This document shows, piece by piece, positions 1 through 11,689 of a stretch of 64,000 bases of DNA. The DNA comes from Cristatella mucedo. Lineage: Eukaryota > Bryozoa > Phylactolaemata > Cristatellidae. The DNA lies in NCBI GenBank assembly GCA_009760855.2, contig WPIO01000001.1:7373001-7437000 (forward strand), in the 5' to 3' direction. The notes beneath the pieces were generated by a model that was not told the origin of the DNA, did no database searches, and saw only the letters and a program-made list of their open reading frames with translations. Both the position numbers and the translations under genes were made by a program. Position 1 is the first letter of the stretch, and the number at the start of each line of letters is the position of its first letter.

Positions 1-244
1 TTGGTAGGGCCAGGAGCTGACCATTTTGTGGTGTAAGTTGGCAGGTGTTTCGTAGATAATCGAATTCCTGACGTATTTGCCCAGATCCTGTGTGGCTAAT
101 CAGAAGCCTAAGACAGACATAAGGGGTGTATCAGCGAACCATCAGGCGAGTAGTTTGCCGGCAGTAAAACTACCAAAAGTCAACGCTGTGATGACGGTAG
201 GGGTTCAAATACCCGAAGTTTTGTAATGTGCTGCCATTGTGCAG

Positions 245-379
245 AACTGCACTACTGCGGATCAATGGGGCAAGGAGCTGTGTCCGATCTCTGCCTGAAT
301 CGGCATAAGTCGTGCGAAGAAAAAGGTCTCGAGTTGTCAGCCACAGTCAGCTGTTATGGTTGCAGGTCTGCAACCAACT
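245..379 (+). CDS. candidate internal exon, unrecognised
   Basis: A 135-base segment is bounded by a good acceptor (pyrimidine-rich tract ending in GTGCAG) and a strong donor (GTAAGT). One frame is open throughout: two bases, 44 codons, one base. The peptide is cysteine-rich, with YCGS near the start, DLCLNRHKSC in the middle and SCYGC near the end. The spacing faintly recalls Ly6/three-finger modules, but that is only an impression. I do not recognise the protein. It could belong to the same plus-strand gene as the exon-like segments at 4471-8529, but its phase does not join directly to the 4471 segment, so an intermediate exon or a different transcript would be needed. Confidence 0.25.
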
Positions 380-599
380 GTAAGTAAAGAATGCTATAGA
401 TATTGCAATCATGCATCACACCAATACTCAGCTGGGCAGTGAATAAATAAATATGAGCATGTTCAGAAAGCAGACTTGGGGGAGTGCTACTCGACATGCT
501 GGTACTGCCAACTTGCACTCTAGCTGCCGTAATAACAATGGAGCACTGTTATTTGTATGGCACCCCGAGATCCAAATGTCTATCCTGAAACTTTACAGC

Positions 600-1225
600 T
601 GTCTGTGACAGATTCAGTAACCAAGCATTAATGCCGTGCAAGGTATCATGCTTAGACCAGCATGCAAACAAGTATCATAGGAAATTACACAAGAAGACAC
701 TTGGGCCCCTGATTAGTAGGACTCCTGATTAGGGCCATGATTAGTACAAGCACTAAATCATGTACAAGTTCGTACGAAAAGCATGCAAGAACAAAAAAAG
801 AGAAGTTCACACGGGTGAAGCTGAGAAAGCTGAGCTGGACAGCTGCCTCTCTAGCTGAGACTTAAGTGATGCATTCTCAATGCCGGTGGTGACGGAAGCC
901 GAAAACAGTTCAAAATGCTTGGAGCATACACACTGAAGGCCTGATCCTCTAAAGATTTCAATTCAGTGTGAGGAACGACAAAACGAATGGAAGCAAAGGA
1001 GTGGGTAATTGGAGAGCACACTGGGGGAGCAAAGAGGAGGGATAGGTAGGCTGGTGTAAGCGATTGAAGTAGCATGTAGCCTAAAGAGGGGATCTTAAAG
1101 TCGATTCGAGGCTTGATATGGAGCAAGTGAAGCTTAGACAGAAGGGGTTGAATGTGGCAGCTACACCATTGATGATAGACCCGACGAGCTGCTGTGTTGG
1201 GCACCAGCTGTAGACGATTTAGGAG
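600..1225 (-). repeat. LINE-C 3' fragment (decayed RT C-terminal region and 3' UTR)
   Basis: The minus-strand reading contains NRLQLVPNTAARRV, a form of the LQLVQNxAAR motif found near the C-terminus of many CR1/L2-like LINE polyproteins, followed by a decayed version of the PLL...LH...RIDFKI stretch. The lower-coordinate part matches, base for base over long stretches, the minus-strand region at 38540-39040 and, inverted, 13010-13195. It is therefore a dispersed family. The copy is cut at its 5' side by the TIR element starting at 1229. Confidence 0.5.
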
Positions 1226-1228
1226 GAA

Positions 1229-1826
1229 AGTCAAGAAAATACCTCCAACATTTGTCCGACAATCGAATATGTGTTTATGGTACCTTTCGAAAGACAAATA
1301 TGTTAGAACTGGAATCGGAAGTTCTGACGACTTCCGTATGAAAGGAACATTTTTTTTTATGCAAACCATGCTTAACCCGGATGTAAACCGGAATCAAAAA
1401 CTATACAAATAGAAAATTTACTGATCTCTGCATCATATGCGACTTGTATCCCAACTTGTCGACTTTTGTAGATCGCTATATGTGCTTGAAGCTTGTTGAG
1501 GTGCATACTTGTGACTTTTATACAGCTTCATTTCCTGAGTTGATTGGTGCCTTGTAAATTAAATAACTCAAATAATATCTCACGTATCGGAGTGAAATTT
1601 GAAATGTGAGTTCAGCTCTGCTTGTTTTACCCTAGTTTTTAACTTTTTTGATTTCGGTTTGATACAATTGGTTCTATATGTCCACGATTATGCAAAATAA
1701 AGCTCCAGGACGTTTGATGACGTACACAGCAGAACTTCCGATCCCAGTTCTAACATATTTATCTTTCGAAAGGTACCATAAACACATATGTGATTGTCGG
1801 ACAAATTTTATTGGTATTTTCTTGAC
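1229..1826. mobile_element. non-autonomous element with ~95-bp terminal inverted repeats
   Basis: Positions 1229-1325 are nearly identical to the reverse complement of 1735-1826. Both arms start with GTCAAGAAAATACC and share TTTGTCCGACAATC, ATATGTGTTTATGGTACC and GAACTGG. The roughly 400-base interior is AT-rich and has no transposase-like reading frame. The element lies against the broken end of the LINE-C fragment. Its exact ends and target-site duplication are not clear, and I cannot assign a superfamily. Confidence 0.6.
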
Positions 1827-1939
1827 ATTTCCCCTTAAAGGGTCGAAAAGAAAATAGAGGAATGCACTTGATGGACATCCCCGAGTACAATAGTTTACAT
1901 TTGAACAGTCTTACGACTCTCCAGCATGCTATTTTGTTC

Positions 1940-2665
1940 AAGAATAAAGCTCTATGCTAGAAAGACATGTGTGCAGACCTACTAGCCCCTTTTGTGCTAC
2001 ACTGCTTTCATTTAAACAAGGAATCGGTGCACTGCACAGGCAAAAACTGAATAGAAAGCAACTGCATGAATTTTTAGGAAACCTTCGACAGATTCGTCTC
2101 CCTCCGCAGGTTTTTCTGCACTCCAAGGTTGAGAAGCCTCATAATATTCACGACTAGCATTTTAGCACGGGACATGGTCAACCCTAGATTTTCTATCTGC
2201 CCCTCCACAAATTTAGCAAATGCGATTGCAGGTTTCGTCTCCCCCTTCCTTCTTTGAGTGGAATCCCCTATTCGAGCTCGCTTCGGTATGACAGCCAAAC
2301 TACTGCACACGTTTGTAATATCGCGTTCAGTCTACGGCAGCCCCCATTGTTCATGACTGCTGGCCTGAGCACCCTTAATACAAAACCACCCCTGACCTTC
2401 AAGTGGCCTCTTGCCCTGGCTGTGCTCATACAAGAGCCCACATGGTAATTAGTAGGGGGGTCACTTGGTCTGCTGTGTCATGTGGTCTACTGTAAGATTA
2501 TACCGGAAGGGCAGCTTGGCAGTCTTGACCTGCATTTGCGATAAGGATACAACTAATTGCTGCCTCACGACAGTTCTTGCTGCACTAAGTAATATCCTAA
2601 TCGTGCTGCCTACGCCACCAGTCTTTGGCAATAGGTGTCGGCTTGTTGCCCTTACCTATACCGTG
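1940..2665 (-). pseudogene. reverse-transcriptase-like relic (possibly I/R1-type)
   Basis: The minus strand reads SSLAVIPKRARIGD, then VEGQIENLGLTMSRAKMLVV, which resembles the ADDLAV...NGLxLxxxKT region of I- or R1-type reverse transcriptases. A second piece, LLPKTGGVGSTIRILLSAAR, resembles the LMPNxGGP...RRLL motif downstream of the RT in those elements. The order of the two pieces on this strand is opposite to the usual one. Either the sequence is rearranged or one match is accidental. Frames are broken and nothing is functional. Confidence 0.3.
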
Positions 2666-2679
2666 CTGTAACCTGGATG

Positions 2680-2796
2680 CTGGTTTGGCCCAGTGGTTAA
2701 AGTGCTCATCCCATCCGGGGATACGAGCCCCGTGGCATACATGAAGCGCTTGAATATAGATTAAGTTCTCTTAGGGTGCTATACAAATGAATTATA
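2680..2796 (+). repeat. SINE-B copy
   Basis: tRNA-derived head with an A-box-like TGGCCCAGTGGTTAAAG and a degenerate B box around GGGATACGAGCCCC. The tail GAAGCGCTTGAATATAGATT...TTCTCTTAGGGTGCTAT resembles the 3' end of LINE-1. It ends in TA-rich sequence and lies directly upstream of a LINE-1 3' fragment. Confidence 0.65.
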
Positions 2797-2825
2797 TTTA
2801 TATGTAAGCTGCCTGAAGTTGAATG

Positions 2826-3309
2826 TCTTCAACGGCAACCAGTCGGGCCGCTTAAGGTACTGCAATAAGGAAGCTCGGGTCTCCCGGCAACTATGGTTTC
2901 TGTAATGTTTCCACCAGACCTTAAATCCTTTGGAGACCGTGCATTTAGCTCGTATGCTCCCACAGCCTGGAACTCCCTCCCGACCTGCATCAGAACATCC
3001 CCTGACCTGACCACATTTAAAAGAAACTTAAAAACATACCTATTTAGGACAGCATTTAGTGGGTCCTTGTGATTCGTCCTCGATGTGCTTATGCGTGCTG
3101 ACACTGTGCATGCTGCCACTAACCACATTTGCATGCTGACCCAGTGCATGTAACCCCTAACCATGTTATTCATTTTGTTTGTTTTTCAAGCGTGATTTTA
3201 CTTACTATTCTGTTGCGTGTCACTTTGCAGCAGATGTGAAGCGCCTAGAAAGAGATTGAGTTCTCTGAGGGCGCTTTATCAAGTGCAATATTATTATTAT
3301 TATTATTAG
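2826..3309 (+). repeat. LINE-1 3' end (C-terminal ORF2 remnant plus 3' UTR)
   Basis: The sequence encodes remnants of LKSFGDRAFSSYAPxAWNSLP...TTFKRNLKTYLF, the usual C-terminus of CR1/L2-like LINE ORF2, then a 3' UTR also seen at 32200-32490 and, inverted, at 48437-48890 and 49140-49518. The 3' terminus is AAGCGCCTAGAAAGAGATTG...GGGCGCTTTATC followed by an (ATT)n tail. Confidence 0.75.
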
Positions 3310-4440
3310 ACAAAGCTACTGTTCCTTAGACACTTGTGAGACCCTCAAGATCTAGTTGAGTCAAGGTCCTTCATTTGCAACCGCCAATGTTTCTTTGCAA
3401 CAATGCTACCGTGTGAGGCAAGAGGGAAGAAGCATTGTTGACCCGAAGCTGGTTAGGTTTGCATGCACACCTTTGCATGGCAATTTAGAAACTTTGCACG
3501 GATTTTTCCATGTAAATTCTTAAAATGCTTCTTTCTTTAAGTGTTCATGACATCACTGTTTACTCTTTTCATAGCACCAAAGTTTCACTTTTTAGTTCTG
3601 CAGTGTATTGTGTTGAATCTGTTGATTTTACCAAAAAAGCCATTTTTTTAAAGCAGGGAACGTGTGACCTTGACTATTACAAGTTCAGAAGGTCAACATG
3701 ACAGCTGTGGTCACATCGAAAGATAACTTATGTTGCCCTTGTTGTTTATGCCAATTTGCATGCCGATTGTTCCACTGGTATTTGAGAAATATCAATAAAT
3801 GTGCTGTTAATACATCCCTTAGGGGTGGGGGCATAACTTTCAACCTCAACCATTTTCGGACATTCCCTCCTTAATAACCCACCCAATTGGCCAGAATAAA
3901 AAAGCTAACTTCAGCACACACCAAATCTGTTGATCTGTAGACCTGTTGGACACACAACCATCGTGTCTTGCCACTGCACTTTTAAATGTTTTGTCGGCAA
4001 TAACCGGATCTGCCATTTATCCTGAGGAGTAAGGTATGTGACCACCTGAGATGTGCTGTAGTACTTGGATCCTGGTTTACGTTATCAAATTATTGTGAGG
4101 CTATTAAGACATGTTCCTGATTGATCTCTAGTGTTTTTGATGGTCTACCACTTTTTGCTATTTTTTTCTTTTTTCTCACTACCTGGTCTTTTGAACCAAA
4201 CGTGCATTATAACTTGCAGGTTTTTGTCTGCATCAGGCTCTAGTAAGTCCGCCCTGTGTAACTTATCTCTTATTGGTCTGGGCTGAGTGTCCCGGTGGGT
4301 GACAGGGATGTTTTGGTATGTTTTGACAGGGATGTTTTGATCTACAAGTTTTCTGTTTTTGTTCGATTTCATTTGCACGTCGGGCATCTTTTTTCAGTAT
4401 GATACCAAGAGGGCATGATTAAGTATAATGGTGTTTCTAT
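3310..4440. other. no recognised feature
   Basis: AT-moderate sequence without recognisable gene or repeat. The only local structure seen is a duplicated GACAGGGATGTTTTG around 4305-4345. Confidence 0.4.
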
Positions 4441-4470
4441 TGCTAGATTTTGTTCTGGTGCCAATCGCAG

Positions 4471-7400
4471 TCCGCTGGTGCAGCATCAAGGCAAGCTGAA
4501 TCAGAATTGGCGCGAATGGGGCTCGTCAATGGTAAGTGCATTTCATCTGTTCTAAGCCTGATAGGCTACCAACTTACCTGTTAGGGTCGGGAGGTTGGAC
4601 TTTAATCTTTGGTGGATAATAGGCACCAACTACTACTGGTTTTTGACAATCATGGTTTAGCCCAGTGGTTAAGGTGCTTGCACCGACAAAGGTCATGGTG
4701 AATGTATTTGATGACCGAGGTCGTGGGCTCAAGCCCTGTGGCACATGTGAAGTGCCTGAATAGAGTGAATTATATTTTTATTTTATTTTTAATTAATGCA
4801 GTCGCTTCGAGGGCATTCTAGCCCACTTTTGGCCAGCTAAAAACCAAGTTACTTGTTATGGGCAATCCAAGTGGGATTTATAAATCGAAAATCGACTGCT
4901 CAAAAATTGGCTCTGCCAGCATATCTCCTGTTGAATCTGTAGCTACATAACATTGTAAAATTCAGGCTTGCTTACACATTGTAAAATTCAGGCTTGCTTA
5001 ACCAGAGACACTACATCTAAATTGGTTCATGCATTTGTGACACCCGTCTCGGCTTCTGCAACTCACTGTTTGCTGGTTTACCGGCCTATGCAATCAGGCA
5101 CTTACAGTTGGGGGAAAAACTTTGCAGCTAGGATTGTTTGTCAGCACTGAAGGCACTGATGGCTCTGATGGCCGGCCAGCAGTTACGATTATTACCGTGA
5201 CTGAGCTGCATGTGATTGTAGCGGGTATCCCACCGAAAGCTGTCTTGAATGTCCTGTCACATGACCTTGACGATGGCTTGCTAGTGCCTGCTGATCACAG
5301 GCAGAGCATGAGGTTCTAATGCACCCAGTCTTCTCAAGTGGTCTGGTCGCTGTAAGTTATAACAAATGAATATTAGCCTCATATGATGTAATGTATCTCC
5401 ATCTGTAACTCCGCAAAGCCATAAAGACTATGTTGGTGTTCCACAGGAGAGTTTTGTATAGCGCACTCACAGCCTAAGCGGCTTTCGGTACACATTCGAT
5501 AGCCAACAGACTTCATTTCATGCAACAAAGAGAAAGTGGAAAGCATAGATAAGTCAGGAGAGCAGTTGAGGTAGTGAGTAGTGTGGAAGTAGCAACTCAG
5601 GACCGCTGAAGAGGATGAGTCATAGTCGGCAGCAGCAGAGTAGTTGTCGTTGCGTAAGAATTGTGGAAGCGAGTTCCACAGTTTATGACCTGCAGAGTTA
5701 AAGCTTTTGTTGCCAACGGTCTTTAAGCAGAAGAATAGAGCAGCTAATTTATTGTCCATACATGACCTGAGGGCACGAAGATGCTGAAACTGGTACATAC
5801 CAAGGTTGACCTGATGGGGGCAAGATACGAAGTGGTCCCTAAAACGTCATCTGCCCGTAGTAAAACCGTTGTTTGGCATGCATCTTTCTGTAGCTCTATT
5901 TCACATCTATCCGTATCCTATGCAAGCCCTTTTCTATAATGTCCTCTAAGATTATAGATCTTCTTTTTGACATCAGATTCTAAAAGCATGTGCTGTGGAA
6001 TTACAGACGAAGATGTCACGACATACATAGCACATTACATTAGGAACTCTGAAGAGCAGGCCGACCTGAGCCGACTATTGGGCAGTGACATTGCAATGCT
6101 TACAGTAGCTGAATTCTACCCCTTGATGATCCTTAGCAAGCATGCGCTATTGCTCTCTTGACTCTATACTAACAGCCAAATTTGTTTTTACTTTAGTAAG
6201 TTAAAGGTCGTTGCTGAAGCTGTGTAAGGTGGAAAATGAACAGCCGGGCTCTAATTTGTCTCGCTGGCCTATGATCACCCAATCCACAGAGAGGCGCTAT
6301 GCATATGCCCAGTGGGAATAGCCACAATAAGTTATACTCTTTCTTTTGTACTACCCGTTTTGATGATTCGAGGACGAATTGTGGCTACTGCTGTTCCAGT
6401 GTAAAAATAGATAAAAATAAATAAATCCTAGCTGATTAAACAGCCTCTTTTTGTATAGCGACAGAAGAGCCTTTACGGCTATCCCCACTGCTTGCAGTGG
6501 CGATAAAGAATCGCCCACCACAGGAATCGAACCCACGACCTCGGTCGTGAAAGCAACCGCCTTACCCAGCGTGCCACCACGTCTCACAATGTAGATGTAC
6601 CAAGATCTGATACCATGATAAGGTTAACTTTCAAAATGATAATAATTAATATGAATAAATAAAATTAGTTTGTATAATACCCAAAGAGAACTTAATTTCT
6701 ATCCAAGGGCTTTACATATGCTTTGTGCTTTTCAATAAAACTGCAAATCCATGCCATAGTAATTTGCATTAGTGTGTACAAGGTGGTCCTACAGAGAGTT
6801 TTGCACAGAATGCAACCCATTGTGAAGACAGCCACTTCAAGCTGTCTTTATTCAGATTATGTAACCATAAGAAAAATCTCACTGTTATATAGTTGTCTGT
6901 ATGTACTTCAATTCTACTATGTGTGCACATAGACATGCTGTGAAAATATACAAGTTCTTGTCCAATGCAGAGTTGTAATGGCATAAGATATGCGATCATA
7001 TGGAATACTTTCAGGGATGCACGGACGGATTAGTGACCTCTTTATCATTTAACAAAAATATCTTTGCTGATTTAACAGCCTCATTTATATAGCAGCAGAA
7101 GGGCCATTTCGGCTATCACCACCACTTGCAGTTGGCAATAAAGAATCACCTAAGGCAGGATTTGAGCCCACGACCTCGGTCGGGAAGAAGTAGCTGCACT
7201 ATATCGCCCAGTTGGTCAATGAATTTGCTTCTAAAAAGCAGTCACAAACCTCTGTTTCTGCTGCTCTGCTTGTACCATGTACTTGCCTTCATTTTCTTGC
7301 TCCGATCTATTTACTGAAAATACTTCCTTCTTCTCAGGTTTTGCGTTGTACCACCGCTCTTTGTGACTCAAGCTGTTTTAGCTGTGTTTTTAACCCGCCT

Positions 7401-8529
7401 CAAGTTCTTTGGAATGTGCCTTTATTTCGTCTGCTCCCAAATTTTGGAACTTGCTGCCGACTGATGTCACGACATGCCATGGTTTAATAAAATTTAAAGA
7501 GTAGCTTAAACTCACATGTTCTTCAGCATTTCCCCTGTCGTGCGAATCGTACTCTTCATGCCACAACGTCTTTGCTTTGGGGTAAGGTGCTTATACTTCA
7601 CGAACTAGGTTGGGGATTCGAGCCTTCCACTATGCAATTCTTTATTGCATAGATACCTGCTAAGGCTCGATTGAAGGCTGTTGAATCAGCTGACCTTTAC
7701 TGTTTTCTCATTCCTGCTGCAGTTGTGTGCGTTATGACTAACCAATTGACATGCTTTCCTTCCGGCATTGGCAGAGAAATTAGTAACGTTGATTTATTAA
7801 TATTACTTGAGTGTTGCCAATGCTGCTGGTGTTATCACAATGGCGAGCCTTGGTGGTGTCTATGTCTGCACCTAGAGCCCTCTCCTTACTTCCGGTGGCG
7901 AGGCCGTGCCCTGCCATGCCATCGAAGCCGGCTTGTCCTTCTCTGCTCATCCCAGCTGCACTGCTACGTCCTCTGACAAGATGGTGCTGCAGCAGGAGGG
8001 ATGCCGCTCATCTGGATACTGTGATACCGGTACCGACAGAAAGGTGCTAGCCGTGAGTGACCCTGACCTTGCTAAGCAGCCTTTGCTTACTTGCAGATGC
8101 TGTTGTCATACCCTTGACTGGCCACTCCTTTGCAGGGACTCTCAGCATCACGATTAGCGCCAACTTCTACGGATTATGTATTTGAAAAATCAGCACCTTC
8201 TCCATTGTCGAATGATACGTGTGTCCAGCGAAATTTTCACGACCGCATGAACAGCAAGCCTGCTGCCCAGACAACTACGCCCTTTAAAGGTCATCTTCTT
8301 CTCACCAATGCTGCCCTGCTTGTTGTCTTTACAGCCCATGTCTGTCCGATTATATTTTTTGTATAATGATCAATAGTTTTTCATTTCAGATAGCACCAAC
8401 GTCCGAGCCCACATCCGACCGTGATGCGATTCGACAACTCACCACACTCGCCTTGCAATCCGTCCATGTCGGTCCTGACACTTGGCTAGCAGCACGAGTG
8501 TTTTTAACGCAAACTGCAGTGTAAATAAA
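4471..8529 (+). CDS. candidate spliced gene, unrecognised (tentative exon set)
   Basis: Several segments have splice-like borders and compatible phases. 4471-4531 has acceptor CAATCGCAG and donor GTAAGT, and its frame contains ASRQAESELARMG. 5977-6104 has acceptor GACATCAG, and its frame contains EDVTTYIAHYIRNSEEQADL. 7876-8052 has donor GTGAGT. 8136-8289 has acceptor CTCCTTTGCAG, and its frame contains STDYVFEKSAPSPLSND. The terminal segment from 8390 has acceptor TTTTTCATTTCAG. Phases join 4471 to 5977 to 7876 to 8136. The last junction, by phase, gives a short tail ending at 8424. The longer frame ending at 8524 would need a different donor. An alternative last exon starts at 9105 (acceptor ACATTTGCAG) with AATAAA near 9229. 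I recognise no domain, so this is a gene candidate only. SINEs and LINE pieces lie in its putative introns. Confidence 0.3.
4650..4790 (+). repeat. SINE-B copy
   Basis: Head with TAGCCCAGTGGTTAAGGTGC (A-box like), B-box-like GTGGGCTCAAGCCC, and a shortened LINE-1-like tail GTGAAGTGCCTGAATAGAG followed by AT-rich sequence. Confidence 0.65.
4880..5130 (+). repeat. LINE-1 internal fragment with a local duplication
   Basis: Matches the LINE-1 copy at 31600-31890, the region encoding IGSASFxPIESV...KLFYAFVTSRLDFCNSLLAGLP...IRRLQLVQ. An internal stretch is missing and a 25-base block (ACATTGTAAAATTCAGGCTT...) is repeated in tandem at 4950-5000. All frames are broken. Confidence 0.65.
5387..5803 (-). 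repeat. LINE-2 3' end
   Basis: The minus strand encodes the C-terminus of a LINE ORF2 (DNKLAALFFCLKTVGNKSF, then LWNSLPQFLRNDN) and ends with the family 3' terminus GGAGTTACAGATGGAGATACATTACATCA. Clear similarity to the copies at 18142, 27107, 13241 and 40362. Confidence 0.75.
6430..6587 (-). repeat. SINE-A copy, near full length
   Basis: On the minus strand it starts with a tRNA-like head (A box TGGCACGCTGGGTAAGG, B box GGGTTCGATTCC). It continues through TGCAAGCAGTGGGGATAGCC and ends with AAGAGGCTGTTTAATCAGCT. One of about 12 copies in the window. Confidence 0.75.
6659..6722 (-). repeat. SINE-B tail fragment
   Basis: Only the LINE-like tail (CCCAAAGAGAACTTAATTTC on the plus strand) remains. 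Confidence 0.5.
7064..7215 (-). repeat. SINE-A copy, diverged
   Basis: Minus-strand head, B box (GGGCTCAAATCC) and the tail ending in GAGGCTGTTAAATCAGC are recognisable despite many substitutions. Confidence 0.65.
7390..7545 (+). pseudogene. LINE ORF2 C-terminal relic
   Basis: One plus-strand frame reads SRSFGMCAFISSAPKFWNLL and then PTDVTTC...IKFKE. This is the typical RSF...AFxxxAPxxWNSLPxxVR...FKxxLK ending of CR1/L2/Jockey-like ORF2 proteins. It is broken by stops and does not match the three named families closely. Confidence 0.5.
7570..7693 (+). repeat. SINE-A copy, diverged
   Basis: GGGGTAAGGTGCTTATAC head, GGGGATTCGAGCC B box and tail GGCTGTTGAATCAGCTGA on the plus strand. Confidence 0.55.
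8524..8529 (+). terminator. AATAAA polyadenylation signal
   Basis: AATAAA overlaps an in-frame TAA (8522-8524) of the terminal exon candidate. This arrangement is consistent with a plus-strand transcript end here, though AATAAA is common by chance in AT-rich DNA. Confidence 0.35.
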
Positions 8530-8866
8530 AAATTCGGCATCAGCTACTCCCGTTCCTTGCGTGCAATTATTTGGCAAGGCTGCTAGGCTTAAGCCGTGTG
8601 GTATTGGCTAATGAAACTTTTCAAAACTTGTTGACTTGTACCCACGTCCTTTTGTTGGGGGAGGAACTAAACTGGTGTCTCTTCTCAACCCGTGTCCATC
8701 GAGAGCAACGCACACTCCCTTGAGCTAGCAGCTACCGTTGTCATCAATTAAAGAGGTAACAGCTCTTGGTAGTAAAAGTGCTGCAGGCGCTTTTGTTAAT
8801 AGTGGCTGTAGGAACCAGCATGTCATGCTGCTATGATCTAATGAAGGATAATACATTTGCATAGCA

Positions 8867-8955
8867 CCCTCAAAATACTTAATCTCTTTCTAGGCACTTT
8901 ACATATGCTGTAAAGGAAGCATGATCGAATGATTTGTGGTAGATGGCGATGAAAC
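8867..8955 (-). repeat. LINE-1 3' tail fragment
   Basis: Plus-strand text CACCCTCAAAATACTTAATC, TCTTTCTAGGCACTTTACAT, then TGTAAAGGAAGCATGATCGA matches the reverse complement of the LINE-1 3' end at 44745-44815. Confidence 0.6.
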
Positions 8956-9252
8956 TCCCTCCAATTTAAGTTGCCGTGCACGTCTTACGTTGCAAGGATG
9001 CCATGCCATGCCAGGCAATGGCAATGGGCATCCAAAGAATTCTTTGCCTTAATTTCTCGCATTCTGAATTGCTTTTGACCTGACGGCTGTTTTACATTTG
9101 CAGCTTACAAAGCAGGTGCTGGTTGAGGAAGAGTGGCTATCTTGAAGAGCAATTAAGGTACATGCTCGTTTCGATCCAGTGTTCAAGCAGCTTAAGTGAA
9201 ATCCCACAACCATAACTTTTTATTGATCAATAAACTCTTGTTATGGAGTAGT

Positions 9253-9645
<393 letters not shown>

Positions 9646-10177
9646 TTTGCCTTGTACGAACCACTGACGAATTGGAAGAGTCTGAATGAATTTTGCCTCT
9701 GGTCTCGGAGATCACTTAATTCAGCTATTGAGGACAACATGACCCATCGTTATTTCTGACAAGTGGCTTTGATATCTCTTCTAGGTACTTAGCACTCCAT
9801 ACATCCTGCTGACCGTTAAGCAGCATTTTCTTCTACCTTGTCAGGAGAAGCATTATATAGAAGCCATAAGCCGACCTTAAGCTGCAAGCACTTTCCCATG
9901 GAGTGCTTTGGGATTAGCAACCAATCACTGGAAATTTGGACGAGGAGAGTGAGTTACTAGATGGCTCTGGGCCAAAATGCCCACGACTGAAATGTCATAC
10001 ATTCCTCTTGTCTTGCACGTGTAAAAAATCGGCAGCTAGTAGCACTTACCCACTTTGCAAGCACATTTTATGTTTGAGGCTCAACTGAAAGATTAATTTT
10101 ACTAGATGTGTACTGCAGCGTCGGATGAGTGTCATGTTTGGAAAGGAGCCCAACTCAAACGAGCATAAATAAAATAA
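9646..10177. other. no recognised feature
   Basis: No convincing reading frame, splice-bounded exon or family repeat was seen. Confidence 0.4.
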
Positions 10178-10328
10178 AATTGACTTACATAGCTCCCGAA
10201 GAGAACTTAGTCTCTATTCAGCGCTTCACATATGCAATGGGGCTCGAGCCCACGACCTCAGCCATCTAATACATTCACCTTGACCTTGGTCGGGGCGAGC
10301 ACCTGAACTACTCGGCCAAGCCAATATG
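10178..10328 (-). repeat. SINE-B copy
   Basis: Contains the full tail (CGAAGAGAACTTAGTCTCTA on the plus strand), B-box region GGGGCTCGAGCCCACGACC and A-box region CTACTCGGCCAAGCCA. Confidence 0.7.
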
Positions 10329-10385
10329 AGTAATATGGAATCTGGCTCGGATTAGCTATCTTAGTAAATAAATAAATACATAAAT

Positions 10386-10551
10386 AGCTGATTCAACAGC
10401 CTCTTTTTGTATAGCGACAGAAGAGCCTTTACGGCTATCACCACTGCTTGCAGTGGCGATAAAGGATCGCCCACCGCAGGAATCAAACCCACGACCTCAG
10501 GACATCGGTCATGAAAGCAACCGCCTTACCTAGTGTGCCATCACGGCTCAC
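10386..10551 (-). repeat. SINE-A copy, near full length
   Basis: One of the best-preserved copies, with both the tRNA-like head (reading from 10551) and the terminal GAGGCTGTTGAATCAGCT. It carries a small internal insertion (AGGACATCGG) in the anticodon-region equivalent. Confidence 0.75.
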
Positions 10552-10997
10552 TAGTACGAGGTGATGGCTCGGTTCATCAAGGGGTCTATCAGCCCTATAC
10601 GTTTTAGCAGGACTGAAGTGTATGGCAACGGAGCTGAATCGCTAGTTCATTACCTTCATGTCACATTAGCAATGGCTAAAGTAAAGAAATAATCGATAGC
10701 TCCAGTGATAACTTGCTTGACTTCAGGCCTCTGGATAAAAGCGCATTTCATAGGCTCTTGCCTACTATGGTAGAGATAACGCATTAGGCCGGTAAAGTGG
10801 AAGAATGACAGATGAAATCTGGTCTTTCAGTGCCAACCCAAAGCATCTGCAGATGAGGGGGGTATTCAGCAAACCATATAAGGGGCATATTTGCCACGTT
10901 AACTACACCAAATCACTAACCGTTTGCCATGGGTTCGGCAGTGGAAAAAAAAATATATATATATATATCCGATATGTATTATTATGTATTATATATA

Positions 10998-11094
10998 TAT
11001 AATTCGTTTTTATAGCACCCTAAGAGAACTTAATCTATACCCACGTGCATCACATACGTCGCAGGTCTCGAGCCAACTACCTCGGTCTTCAAAG
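10998..11094 (-). repeat. SINE-B copy, 5' truncated
   Basis: The tail (CACCCTAAGAGAACTTAATC) and B-box region (GTCTCGAGCC) are present. The A-box side is lost just before a long (TA)n array. Its 3' end also meets TA-rich sequence at 10955-10997. Confidence 0.65.
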
Positions 11095-11104
11095 GATCAG
11101 AGCA

Positions 11105-11689
<585 letters not shown>

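Noticed and set aside
4145..4387. 80-codon minus frame rich in K, N and D
   Set aside because: Contains a local duplication (NIPVKTYQNIPV), no known domain, no splice or polyadenylation support.
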